The position numbers and the translations under genes are program-made. A stretch of DNA of 64,000 nucleotides from assembly GCA_947085045.1 (NCBI GenBank), contig CAMTUU010000009.1:1-64000 (forward strand). Direction: 5' to 3'. Each line of letters starts with the position of its first letter. Position 1 is the stretch's first letter. This document shows positions 1 to 8,700 of this stretch, piece by piece. Source of the stretch: Pseudolysinimonas_A sp947085045 (GTDB taxonomy: Bacteria > Actinomycetota > Actinomycetes > Actinomycetales > Microbacteriaceae). The notes under the pieces were generated by a model. The model made no database searches, was not told the origin of the DNA, and saw only the letters and a program-made list of their open reading frames with translations.

Positions 1-91
1 CGTCGATCACGGTGCGGCGGTAGAGACCGCTCGGCCACTCACGGGTGAACCCGTCGTGGAGGATCGCGTAGTACTGCGTCGAGCCGATCAC
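1..91 (-). CDS. Partial hypothetical protein, type VII secretion locus
   Basis: The first 30 codons of a gene that runs off the left edge of the window. It starts with GTG at 91, and GTGA overlaps the TGA of the gene upstream (88-90), so it is translationally coupled to the Esx-associated operon. The visible N-terminus reads MIGSTQYYAILHDGFTREW and continues with an Arg-rich stretch. No domain can be assigned from this fragment. Its place as the next gene of the leftward operon suggests a secretion-associated role, by context only. Confidence 0.55.
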   Translation of the reverse strand, partial: MIGSTQYYAILHDGFTREWPSGLYRRTVID

Positions 92-474
92 ATGCCACCC
101 CCGCCCCCGCCGCCGCCCGGTGTGCCGGACTGGCCCTGCGAATAGATCGCCGCATCGAAGTCGGACGCGGCGATGCCGGTCGCGATCGACGATGCGATCT
201 GCTCGTCGCCCGCGAGGTAGGTGTTGGCCGCGTTGGCAGTGCCCTCGAGCGCGGCGCCGTAGCGCTCAAACATGCGCGTGATCGCGCCGTCGTAGATCTC
301 CTGAAGGAAAGCGGAGTACGCGCCGGCGACGATGCCGTCGTAGCCTCCGGCGGCTTGCACCTCGCCGACGCTCTCGCTCGGACCCTGCAGCGCCGTACCC
401 ACGCTCCTCACGGCCGTGTCGGTGTCGGTGAGGATCTGGTTGAGCCCTGCCGGCTCGATGCGCCACCCGGTCAT
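88..474 (-). CDS. ESX-associated DUF6507-like protein
   Basis: A 128-residue, mostly helical, Ala-rich protein. The N-terminus MTGWRIEPAG resembles DUF6507 proteins of actinobacterial Esx loci (family resemblance from memory). Size and composition fit a WXG100-like secreted partner, although no clear WXG turn is visible. The C-terminus is a flexible Gly-rich tail ending in eight glycines and Met. The start ATG at 474 overlaps the stop of the 116-residue gene upstream (ATGA), so the two are coupled. Likely a substrate or substrate-associated protein of the EccC/EccD system encoded divergently. Confidence 0.7.
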   Translation of the reverse strand: MTGWRIEPAGLNQILTDTDTAVRSVGTALQGPSESVGEVQAAGGYDGIVAGAYSAFLQEIYDGAITRMFERYGAALEGTANAANTYLAGDEQIASSIATGIAASDFDAAIYSQGQSGTPGGGGGGGGM

Positions 475-821
475 GCGTCCATCCCCCTGACGACGGCGGT
501 TCCCTCGAGCAGGTGCTCGAGGGCGAAGACGAGCGACATGCCGCGACGGTGCTCGAACGGCACGATCGCCTCGGTCACGAAGCCGGTACCCCCGGGCAGC
601 GTCGCGCTCGCCCCGTAGGCCCGCTCGAGGTCGACGGTGGTCTCGACGCGGCGCGGGCGTCCGAGGGTCGCAACGAGCGTCTCATCGAACTCGGTGACCG
701 TGACGACACCCTCGCGCACCGTGTCGCGCACGAGCATCGGCGGCTGCATCGTCTCGGCGAGCGCGCGCAACTCGTCGAGGGAGTGTTCGCGGCCGGCGAG
801 GACGGCGACTTCCAGCGCCAT
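471..821 (-). CDS. Hypothetical protein in type VII secretion operon
   Basis: A 116-residue soluble acidic protein with no signal peptide or membrane segment and no domain I recognise. It starts MALEVAVLAG and contains an alternating strand/helix pattern with a VTVTEFDETLVA segment near residue 42. Its ATG (819-821) shares one base with the stop of the DUF6177-like gene (TGATG) and its own stop overlaps the next start (ATGA), so it is embedded in the operon. A chaperone or small secretion factor is possible but is inferred only from position. Confidence 0.6.
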   Translation of the reverse strand: MALEVAVLAGREHSLDELRALAETMQPPMLVRDTVREGVVTVTEFDETLVATLGRPRRVETTVDLERAYGASATLPGGTGFVTEAIVPFEHRRGMSLVFALEHLLEGTAVVRGMDA

Positions 822-1846
822 CAGGATGCCCCTCCGCTTCGGTCGAGGAGCTTCGCGATCTGCTCGGTGCCCAGGGCCTGCGTGAACCGGACGGCGGTCG
901 AGACGGGCGACTCCGCGGTCGCACCGAAGCCGACGACGATCGACGGAGTGCGCGGACGGCCGACGGTGCGGGCACCGAAGTCGCGCGCCAGCAGTTCGAG
1001 GTCGGGGGCCAGCGCGCGGGTGGCGCGCGGCCCCACGAGCGCGGCGAGCGGGACGGCGGCCGACACGGGCCGACTGTCGAAAACGAGGTCGGCGCGGCCG
1101 CGCTGCATCGAGATCGTCGCGAACAGCGGAGCCGAGGCGTCAGCGGCGAGACCGCTGAGGGCGTCGACGGCGAGGGCCGTCAGGTCGGCACCCCGCGCGG
1201 TCGGCGCGAGCAGGATGCCGGTGGTCGTCTCCTCGACGCCGCCCTTCGTGCGACGCACCGTCGTCGTGAACCGGGCGCTGCCCTCGGCGTCGGCCACCAT
1301 CCAGCGCACCGGACCCGGCATCCACGCCTGCGAGGCCCGGGTGTAGGCCGCGCGATCCCAGGCGAGCGTCATCGGTTCGTGCGCCCCCCAGCAGGCGGGT
1401 GCCGTGCCGGTGAGCCGCTGCGTGAGCGAGAGGATGGCGTCGCCGAGCAGGGTGTCGTCGGCGGCGGGCGCCTGCGTGCTGACGGCCACCAGGAAGCGCA
1501 CCGGATCGGCGGCGTCGCGCTCGATCGGACCGACGACCTGGTCGCCGCCGAGGGCGCGCTCGACCGAGTCGGCGACGACACCGGTCAGCGGATCGCGCAG
1601 GTGCGCGCCGTCCCGGACGAGCCAGCGCCCACCGGTGACGGTGAGGTGGTACCGCGCGAGGTAGCTCATCGTGGCGTGCGGGCGGGTGATGACGACCGGG
1701 ATCAGCCCGGCCCCCACGGTCGCAACGAGGGCATCCGCCAGCGCTTCGGTCAGGACGACCCGGTCGACCCGCGTTTCGATGCACGCGTGTCCGCCGTCGA
1801 TGTGGTCGACGAGCGGATGCGTGAACCCGAGGAGCACCCCGCTCAT
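821..1846 (-). CDS. DUF6177-like protein of type VII secretion loci
   Basis: A 341-residue soluble protein. The overall pattern, including the N-terminal HPLVDHIDGG segment and the central VRWMVADAEGSA region, resembles DUF6177 proteins found next to EccC/EccD in Microbacteriaceae and other actinobacteria (from memory, not searched). No P-loop, signal peptide or membrane helix is visible. The molecular function of the family is not known to me. It lies 9 bases after the small Esx-like gene and is coupled to the downstream 116-residue gene. Confidence 0.7.
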   Translation of the reverse strand: MSGVLLGFTHPLVDHIDGGHACIETRVDRVVLTEALADALVATVGAGLIPVVITRPHATMSYLARYHLTVTGGRWLVRDGAHLRDPLTGVVADSVERALGGDQVVGPIERDAADPVRFLVAVSTQAPAADDTLLGDAILSLTQRLTGTAPACWGAHEPMTLAWDRAAYTRASQAWMPGPVRWMVADAEGSARFTTTVRRTKGGVEETTTGILLAPTARGADLTALAVDALSGLAADASAPLFATISMQRGRADLVFDSRPVSAAVPLAALVGPRATRALAPDLELLARDFGARTVGRPRTPSIVVGFGATAESPVSTAVRFTQALGTEQIAKLLDRSGGAS

Positions 1847-1855
1847 GCCCGGGCC

Positions 1856-2170
1856 TCAGCCCATGTTGGCGACCGCGGACTTCGCCTTCTGCAGGGTGCC
1901 CTGCGCGGTCTCGTTGGACTGCTCGAGGCTTTTGCGGAGCGTATCGATGATCGATTTCACGTTCGACGCAGCGTTCTTCCACCGCAGTTCCTTCGCGGCG
2001 TAGTCGTCGGAGACGTCATCCGCCTGGAAGTCGGACTTGGCGAGCGCGACATCCGCATCGCGCTGCTCGATGAGCGACTCCAGTCGCGCGGCGATCGTGT
2101 AGAACTCGTCGATCGCGGCGTCGACCGCGGCGGTGTCGTAATCGCGGCGGTCGGCCTGGTTTCCAGCCAT
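1856..2170 (-). CDS. Small WXG100/ESAT-6-like protein
   Basis: A 104-residue, strongly helical, charged protein of the size expected for ESAT-6/CFP-10 relatives. A tryptophan sits in the middle (RWKNAASNV, about residue 68), near the turn position of WXG100 proteins, although the canonical W-x-G is not present. It resembles proteins annotated as 'pore-forming ESAT-6 family' in Microbacteriaceae. It lies 13 bases downstream of the other small helical gene, so the two probably form an Esx heterodimer exported by EccC. It starts with ATG at 2170. Confidence 0.72.
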   Translation of the reverse strand: MAGNQADRRDYDTAAVDAAIDEFYTIAARLESLIEQRDADVALAKSDFQADDVSDDYAAKELRWKNAASNVKSIIDTLRKSLEQSNETAQGTLQKAKSAVANMG

Positions 2171-2183
2171 CGTCGTTCCTCCC

Positions 2184-2522
2184 TCACGCCTTGCCGGCGC
2201 CGAAGCGCGCCGAGTCGAACGAGACCGAGGCCTGCGCCTGAGCGGTCAGGTCTGCTGCCTCCTGGTCACCCTGGGCGAAGGACTTGTCCATGCCCGAGAT
2301 GCCCGTCAGCACTCCGCGGAGCGCGGCGGTCAACTCGACCGCGATCTCCTCGGACTGCGCCTGGAAGTTGTCGAAGGCCGCGCGCGTGGCGCCGTTGACC
2401 TTGCCCTCGATCTGCTCGGTGACCTGGGAGAGCTGTCGCACGGTGGCGCCCAGCTCGTCGGCCGATGCCGAGGTCTTCTTCGTGAGCGACGTCAGCACGT
2501 CGGCTCCCATGGCGAACTTCAT
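2184..2522 (-). CDS. Esx-like helical secretion substrate
   Basis: A 112-residue helical protein and the first gene of the leftward operon. The pattern is two long amphipathic helices around a short turn near FDNFQ (about residue 50), where WXG100 proteins carry their motif; Trp and Gly are replaced here. The C-terminus (SFDSARFGAGKA) is unstructured and could hold an export signal. Pairing with the 104-residue gene just downstream suggests an EsxA/EsxB-type heterodimer. Divergent from the FHA/EccD/EccC operon, with which it probably functions. Confidence 0.72.
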   Translation of the reverse strand: MKFAMGADVLTSLTKKTSASADELGATVRQLSQVTEQIEGKVNGATRAAFDNFQAQSEEIAVELTAALRGVLTGISGMDKSFAQGDQEAADLTAQAQASVSFDSARFGAGKA

Positions 2523-2645
2523 GCGCTACCTCCCCGTTGGCCGGCCGAGCCGCTCGGGCGAAAGCCGAGTGAAACACAGCACGTGTCGCCACGAGGCTAG
2601 CATCGTTGCGAGTACGCATTCCTAAACTTTTCCCCAAGGAACGAC
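2523..2645. promoter_or_regulatory. Divergent promoter region of the secretion locus
   Basis: The 123-bp gap between the two divergent secretion operons is more AT-rich than its surroundings. Rightward, TAAACT (2623-2628) is a good -10 placed 17 bases before the GTG at 2646, which also has an AAGGAA ribosome-binding site. Leftward, the reverse strand holds TAGCCT (2594-2599). No convincing -35 boxes are seen for either. Confidence 0.4.
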
Positions 2646-3464
2646 GTGACCGTCATCGACAGCGCCGCCCGCCGCACTGCGGGCACCACCCGAGCCCGGC
2701 CCGGCCAGGTCGCCGGCGGGGTCGCGGTCGACCTGGTCGCCCTCCTCGCGCTCGCCGGCCTCGTCGTCCTCGCCTCCGCAGCCGGACAGGCCGACCTGGT
2801 GATCCTCGCGGTCCTCGCCCTGGTCGCCTTCGCGATCGGGCAACTGCGCGCCTGGTCGCGCACCGGCCGGAGTCTCGGGTATCTCGTCACCGGCGTGCGT
2901 CAGGTCACCACCGCCGACGGGGCCCCTCCCGGACTCGCCCGCGCCTTCGCGCCCAGCTGGCTCGCCGACCTCCGGCGCGGACGCGATCCGGTGGAGCCGG
3001 CCCAGGTCGTCCCGCTCCTGCCGCCTCTCGCGCCGGTGAGCGCCCCGCCGACCTTCCCGATCCGCGTCGATGCCGTCGACGAGCCGGCCGTCGTCTCCGA
3101 AGCCGTGCGGTCCGCGCCGCGCGTGCTGCTGATCGTCGACGGCGCCGTCTCGGGGGCGATCGGCGACGGAGTCGTGCTGGGGCGCAACCCCACGCCGACC
3201 GGTGCCGAGCGCGCCGTGGCCGTCAGCGACATCCGCCGCGAGATCTCGAAGGCGCACGTGTCGCTGCGTACGGATGCCGACGGCCGGGTCTGGGCGATCG
3301 ACCGCCAGTCCACGAACGGCTCCACGCTCACCCGCGCCGAGGGGACCGCGATGCTGCTCGCGCCCGGTGTCGAGTCCGAGATCGGGCCGGGCGACGAGAT
3401 CCGCATCGGCAGTCACGCGATCTCGGTGCAGTTCGTCGACGAGGTTCGGGTGGCGGCGCGATGA
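2646..3464 (+). CDS. FHA-domain protein with N-terminal membrane segment
   Basis: A 272-residue protein. The N-terminal third has two hydrophobic helices (about residues 20-70) followed by an RDD-like GYLVTGVRQV segment. A Pro/Ala-rich linker leads to a C-terminal forkhead-associated domain (about 160-262) with recognisable FHA signatures: LGRN, SDIRREISKAHVSL and QSTNGS, the last holding the conserved N-G/S. FHA domains bind phosphothreonine, so this is probably a phosphosignal-dependent adaptor of the secretion machine. Start is GTG at 2646 behind AAGGAA. The stop overlaps the next gene (ATGA). Confidence 0.78.
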   Translation: MTVIDSAARRTAGTTRARPGQVAGGVAVDLVALLALAGLVVLASAAGQADLVILAVLALVAFAIGQLRAWSRTGRSLGYLVTGVRQVTTADGAPPGLARAFAPSWLADLRRGRDPVEPAQVVPLLPPLAPVSAPPTFPIRVDAVDEPAVVSEAVRSAPRVLLIVDGAVSGAIGDGVVLGRNPTPTGAERAVAVSDIRREISKAHVSLRTDADGRVWAIDRQSTNGSTLTRAEGTAMLLAPGVESEIGPGDEIRIGSHAISVQFVDEVRVAAR

Positions 3465-3763
3465 CGGAGCGCGACCAGGCTCTCCTGGAGTCCGTGCAGA
3501 CGCACCGGGCACGGCTCGGCTCGGCGATCGCCTTCGGGTCGCTCGGCGCCCGCCGCCCTCTCACCTCTCTCGTCCGCCGACTCGTCATCGGGATGGTCGT
3601 CGCGGCCATCGCCTGCGCGGCGTGCGTCGGCGTCTCGTTCGTGGGCAGCATCCTTCGGGCCAACGCGGCCGCGGCGCAGCAGTCACCGGCCCCGACCCCG
3701 ACTGACGCCGGTGCCACCCCGGCCCCGACTCCGGCATCCACCACGGAAGGCACCGCCCCATGA
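3461..3763 (+). CDS. Small single-pass membrane protein, Pro/Thr tail
   Basis: A 100-residue protein. About 40 soluble residues precede one strong transmembrane helix (RLVIGMVVAAIACAACVGVS), followed by an exported tail rich in Pro, Thr and Ala (APTPTDAGATPAPTP). The topology resembles small anchoring subunits of Esx loci. I cannot assign it to EccB or EccE, which are larger. It is coupled to both neighbours by ATGA overlaps at 3461 and 3760, so it is almost certainly co-translated with the FHA protein and EccD. Confidence 0.68.
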   Translation: MTERDQALLESVQTHRARLGSAIAFGSLGARRPLTSLVRRLVIGMVVAAIACAACVGVSFVGSILRANAAAAQQSPAPTPTDAGATPAPTPASTTEGTAP

Positions 3764-5067
3764 GCGACCTCACCAAGATCACCGTGATCGGCGCCGCGCG
3801 CCGGGTCACGCTCGTGATCCCGGCCGACGAGCCGCTCGGCGCGCACCTGCCCGAGATCGCCCGGTTGCTCGAGCAGCCCGCCGCGCGGGCGGCGCTCACC
3901 ACGCCGTACGGCGAGCAGCTCGAGCTCGGGCTCGCGCCCGCCGACCAGGAGGTGCTGGACGGCGCCGTGCTGCGGCTCGTCGACGTGGCCCAACTGCCGG
4001 CCCCGCCGGAGGTCACCGACGTGACCGATCGGGTCGCCGAACTGCGGGACGCGGCGCGCGGCGCCTGGGATCCCCGCCACGCGCTCGTCGGCGTCTCGAT
4101 CGGGGTCGGTCTGCTCGCCGTCGGCGCGGGCACGGCGCTCACCTCGCTCGTCGGCGGCCCGGCGACCATCGCGCTGCTCGTGCTCCTCACCGTCGCCGCC
4201 GCACTGGCGGGCCTCCTCGGTCGTACGCGGTCCGCGGCGCCGTTGCTCGGCGGCGCTCTCGGCACCGTCGTGCCGGTCGCCGTCTGGACGTCGGCACAGC
4301 TCGCCGCGCTCGTGCCGCCCACCCCCGCGGGGCTCGTGGCGCTCGTCGTGGGGCTCGCGTGGCTCGTCCTCGCGACCGCCACGGGACTCGGCCGCCGCAG
4401 CGCCGGGGCCGCGCTCGGGGCGACCCTCGGGATCCTGCTCACCGTCGCGGCGGTCGTACCGCCGATCTCCGGCGTCGGACTCGTCCCCACCGCGGCGCTC
4501 GTGGCCACGCTCGGGGCCGTCGCGCTCGCGCTCGTGCCGTCGCTCGCCGTCTCCGCCTCCGGGCTCGCGTCGCTCGACGACGAGGTCATCGCGGGCAGCC
4601 TGCCCGGGCGGGAGCGGGTCGCAGTGAGTCTGGCTGAGTCGTTCCGGGTCACCGCGTGGGCGCTGGTCGCCCTCGCCGTCTGGCTCGGTCCGGCGATCGG
4701 GGTGCTCGTGGCATCGGGGGAGCTGTGGCCGATGCTGCTCGGCGCGTCCATCGCGCTCGTGACGATGCTGCGCACGCGGGTGGTGCCGATGGCCGTCCCC
4801 GCGTGGGCGCTCTGGATCGCGGCCGTCGGCGGACTCGCCCTCGGGCTCGCTCTGGCCCCGCGCATCCCGGCCGCAGCCCTGCTCGGCATCGCGGTCGGCG
4901 GCGGCGTACTGCTGGCCCTGCTCGCTCTCGTGCGCCCGAGTGCGCAGGCGCGCATCCGGCTGCGCCGCGCCGGCGACCTGCTCGAATCGTTCGCCGCCGT
5001 CGGCATCGTCCCATTCCTGCTCGGCACGTTCGGGGTCTACGCGTTCCTGCTCGAGGTGTTCGCGTGA
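3760..5067 (+). CDS. eccD: Type VII secretion integral membrane protein EccD
   Basis: A 435-residue protein with the two-part EccD layout. An N-terminal ubiquitin-like (YukD) domain of about 85 residues begins LTKITVIGAARRVTLVIPAD. About ten to eleven hydrophobic helices follow from residue about 108 to the end. EccD dimers line the inner-membrane channel of the type VII machine. The start ATG overlaps the preceding stop and the 3' end overlaps the next gene (GTGA), so it sits inside the operon. Length fits the family. Confidence 0.85.
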   Translation: MSDLTKITVIGAARRVTLVIPADEPLGAHLPEIARLLEQPAARAALTTPYGEQLELGLAPADQEVLDGAVLRLVDVAQLPAPPEVTDVTDRVAELRDAARGAWDPRHALVGVSIGVGLLAVGAGTALTSLVGGPATIALLVLLTVAAALAGLLGRTRSAAPLLGGALGTVVPVAVWTSAQLAALVPPTPAGLVALVVGLAWLVLATATGLGRRSAGAALGATLGILLTVAAVVPPISGVGLVPTAALVATLGAVALALVPSLAVSASGLASLDDEVIAGSLPGRERVAVSLAESFRVTAWALVALAVWLGPAIGVLVASGELWPMLLGASIALVTMLRTRVVPMAVPAWALWIAAVGGLALGLALAPRIPAAALLGIAVGGGVLLALLALVRPSAQARIRLRRAGDLLESFAAVGIVPFLLGTFGVYAFLLEVFA

Positions 5068-5744
5068 GCGCGGTCCTGACCGCGACGCGCCTGCGCGACC
5101 TCGAGGGCACCGAGCGGATGCTGGCGCGACCGCTGACGACGGTGCGGCGGGTGGCCATCGCCTCGGTCGCGTCGTTCCCGACCACGTCGCTGGCGCGCCT
5201 CGTCGCGCGCATGACCGCCAGGCACCGACCGGGACGCATCCTGCACACCACCCCCGACTGGGCCGACTTCTCCGAGCCGACCGCGGATCGGCGGGCGTCG
5301 GCACCGCCCGCCCTCGCCGGGGAGCTGCGCGTGCATGGCCGCATCTGGGTGGGACCGCCGGGCATCGACGACAGGTTCTTCGACGTCGCGGTCGATGACG
5401 CGGGACTGGTGCCGGTCGACGGGATCGCGGCGCTCGCCCGGTCCCGCGGCGCCTTGTGCCTGGTCGTGCCGATCGAGCGCTCCGCCGCCGACGCCGCCGT
5501 CGGCCTCGCCGAGCAGCTGACCCACGAGGGGCGCCGGGTGGTCGTCGTCTTCGACCACACGCGCCCGGGACGCCTGAACTGGGTCCGAGCGGTGACGCCG
5601 CGGCTCGCCGCCCCGGCGCTGACGATCGAACGGGATGCCGCGCTGATCAATCCCGTGCGGCTGCTCGCCCCGCGCACCCTCCTCACCGCGGCCCAACTCG
5701 CCGGGCACCTGATGACCGACCCGGAGCCGGGGGAGATCCGATGA
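5064..5744 (+). CDS. MinD/ParA-like secretion protein lacking a P-loop
   Basis: A 226-residue soluble protein starting at GTG 5064 (GTGA overlap with eccD). Its layout recalls the MinD/ParA-like NTPases of Esx loci (EspI type). VRRVAIASVASF would be strand 1, ARHRPGRILHTTPDW the 'D-x-D' strand, then GALCLVVPIE and RRVVVVFDHTRPGRLNW, and a C-terminal helix TLLTAAQLAGHL. Where a Walker A (GGxGKTT) would sit the sequence is VASFPTTS, so ATP binding is probably lost. The family assignment is inferred from this pattern; a novel fold is possible. Confidence 0.5.
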   Translation: MSAVLTATRLRDLEGTERMLARPLTTVRRVAIASVASFPTTSLARLVARMTARHRPGRILHTTPDWADFSEPTADRRASAPPALAGELRVHGRIWVGPPGIDDRFFDVAVDDAGLVPVDGIAALARSRGALCLVVPIERSAADAAVGLAEQLTHEGRRVVVVFDHTRPGRLNWVRAVTPRLAAPALTIERDAALINPVRLLAPRTLLTAAQLAGHLMTDPEPGEIR

Positions 5745-8700
5745 GCACCGGCATGGTGCACCGGCCCGCCCGGTCGACCTCGCCCTCGACGGTGCCCGAC
5801 GAGGAGGTGCTCGCCGCACCGCCGCCGCTCGGCGAGGGCGACATCGGCGCCCCTCCCCTGCAGATGCTGCTGCCCGTGGTGGGGTCGATGTCGTCGATCC
5901 TGATGATGGTCTTCCTGCGCGGCAACCCGATCTTCGTCGTCGTCGGGGCGATGGTGCTCGTCGTCGCCCTCGTCGGGGGCGTCGGCATGGCGTTGTCGTC
6001 GCGCGGCCGCGAGGCCCGCAGCCGGCGTCGCGCACGCGAGCGTTACCTCGACTACCTCGAGACCACCCGCGCCGACCTGCGCGCCGAGCGGGACCGGGTG
6101 CGCGCCGACGCGCTCGTCACCCATCCCGAACCCGCCCGCCTGCCCGTCGTCGCCGCCGACCCCGCCCGGCTGTGGGAACGTCGCCCGCGCGATGCCGATT
6201 TCGCCCGGGTGCGCGTGGGAACCGGTGTCGTGCCCTGGTTCGCTCTCAAGGTACCGATCGACCCGAACCCCGTGCAGCCCGCCGATCCGACGATGGTCGC
6301 CGAAGCGGCCAACGTGCGCGCCGCGTACTCCCCCATCGCCGGGCTCCCCGCGGTCGCCGACCTGCTGGCGCACCGCACGGTGGCGATCGTCGGCCCGGCC
6401 GAGGCGGCGCGCCGGACCGCGCGTGCCCTCGTCCTGCAACTGGCCACCTGGCATGCCCCCGACGACGTGCAGCTCGCGTTTGCCGTGCCGTCGGCCGTGC
6501 TGCCGGAGTGGACCGGCATCGACCTGCTGCCGCACGCGCTCATGCCCGACCGCTGGGACGGGCCGGTACGGGCGCGACGCGTCGCCGCCGACGCCGCCGA
6601 ACTCGGCTCCCTGCTGCGCGACGAGATCTCGGCCCGGGTGGCGCGTTCCACCGCCCAGCGCGGCGGCGTCGTCGCCCTCGAGTCGCTCCTCGTCGCCGTG
6701 ATCGACAGCCCGGCCGGCCCGGCGCGCGGCTTCGCGGGCGGGGCGGCGCCGGGCGTCGTCACCGTCGCGATCGTCGGCGAGCGGCTGCACGAACCGAGCG
6801 AGACGACCCTCCGTCTCACCGTGGACGCCGACGGCAGCCTGCTCATGGACGACCTCACGACCGGTTCGACGGTCGTGGGCGCGGTGGATGAGGCATCCCC
6901 CGCCCTGCTCGCCGCGGTCGCCGCACGTCTCGCCCCGCTGCGCCTCTCCCCCGAGTCGCGGTCGGGCGGCGGCACGCTGCGCGAGGTGGGTCCGCTCGAT
7001 CTGCTGGGGGTCGAGTCCGTCGACGCGATCGGCCCCGCTGCCTGGACCCGCACATCGGGACCGTCGTTCCTGCGCGTGCCGGTCGGCACCGACGACGACG
7101 GCGGCGCGATCGAGATCGACCTCAAGGAGGCCGCACAGGGCGGCATGGGGCCGCACGGCATCTGCATCGGGGCGACCGGCTCCGGCAAGAGCGAGTTCCT
7201 GCGCACGCTGCTGCTCTCGCTCGCCGTGCGGCACTCGCCGGACGACCTGTCGATGATCCTCGTCGACTACAAGGGTGGCGCGGCGTTCAGCCCGTTCCAG
7301 CCGTTGCCGCATCTCGCCGGACTGATCGACAACCTCGAGGGCGAGGCCGGGCTCATCGAGCGCGCCCGCTCGTCGATCAACGGCGAGATCGTGCGCCGTC
7401 AGCAGCAGTTGCGCGACCTCGGCGGATACGACTCGATCACCGCCTACCGCGAGGCGCGGCGGGGAAATCCGGCGCTCCCGCCGATGCCGCACCTGCTGCT
7501 CGTCATCGACGAGTTCGGCGAGCTGCTCACCGCCGAGCCCGAGTTCATCGACCTGCTGCTCACGATCGGTCGCATCGGCCGGTCGATCGGGGTGCACATG
7601 CTGCTGTCCAGTCAGCGCATCGAAGGCGGGCGCCTGCGCGGGCTCGACACCTACCTGTCCTATCGGATCGGTTTGCGCACGTTCTCCGAGCAGGAGTCGA
7701 GCGTGATCCTCAACACCCCGGATGCCTTCCACCTCCCGCCCGTGCCGGGCTACGGCTACCTGAAGGTCGACACGTCGGTCTACGAGCGGTTCAAGTCGGG
7801 CTACGTCGCCGGACCGGCGGCCGGCCCCGCCGTGATCGACGACGACGTGCGCCCGAGCGTGCTGCCCCTGCCCGTGTACAACACGCTGCAGACGACGCTG
7901 GAGGAGATGCTGCCCGGGCGGCAACCGATCGCGACCTCGGACACCCCGCTCATCGACCTCGCGGTCGCCCGCCTGCACGCCCCCGCGGCGTCGGCCAGCG
8001 CCGTCTGGCTGCCGCCCCTCCCCGACCGGGTCCCGCTGTTCGAAGTTCTCGACGGCGGCCGGACGGGTCTGCAGGTGCCGATCGGCCTGCTCGACGACCC
8101 CGCCCGCCAGCGACAGGGCGACTGGACGATCGACCTCACCCGTGGCGGCGGGCACCACGCGATCATCGGCGCCCCGCAGAGCGGTCGCACGACGATGCTG
8201 CGCACGATCGCCGCGGGCATCGCGACGACGCGCACTCCCGCGGAGGTCACGGTCTACGGCCTCGACCTCTCGGGAGCCGGGCTCGCACGTCTCGAGGCGT
8301 TCCCGCACGTGGGCGGCGTGGCTTCCCGCAACGACGGCGAGTCGCAGACGCGGCTGCTCGAGGAGATGCTCGCGATGCTCGCGACCCGAGAGAAGTTCTT
8401 CCGCGACCAGCGCATCGAGTCGCTCTCCGGGTTCCGTGCGCTGCACGCCGCCGGTGAGGTCCCGCGGATCGTCTCGGCGGATGTCGTGCTCCTGGTCGAC
8501 GGCTACGGCCAGACCCGCGGCGACTTCGAGAATCTCGAACCGGCCCTGGCCGAACTGCTGACCCGCGGCGGTTCGTACGGCATCCACCTCGTCCTGACGC
8601 TCACCCGCTGGGCGGAGGTGCCGATGCGCCTGCAACCGCTCATCGGCAATCGCTACGAGCTGCGGCTCAACGACCCGGGCGAGTCGACGATCTCCCGCCG

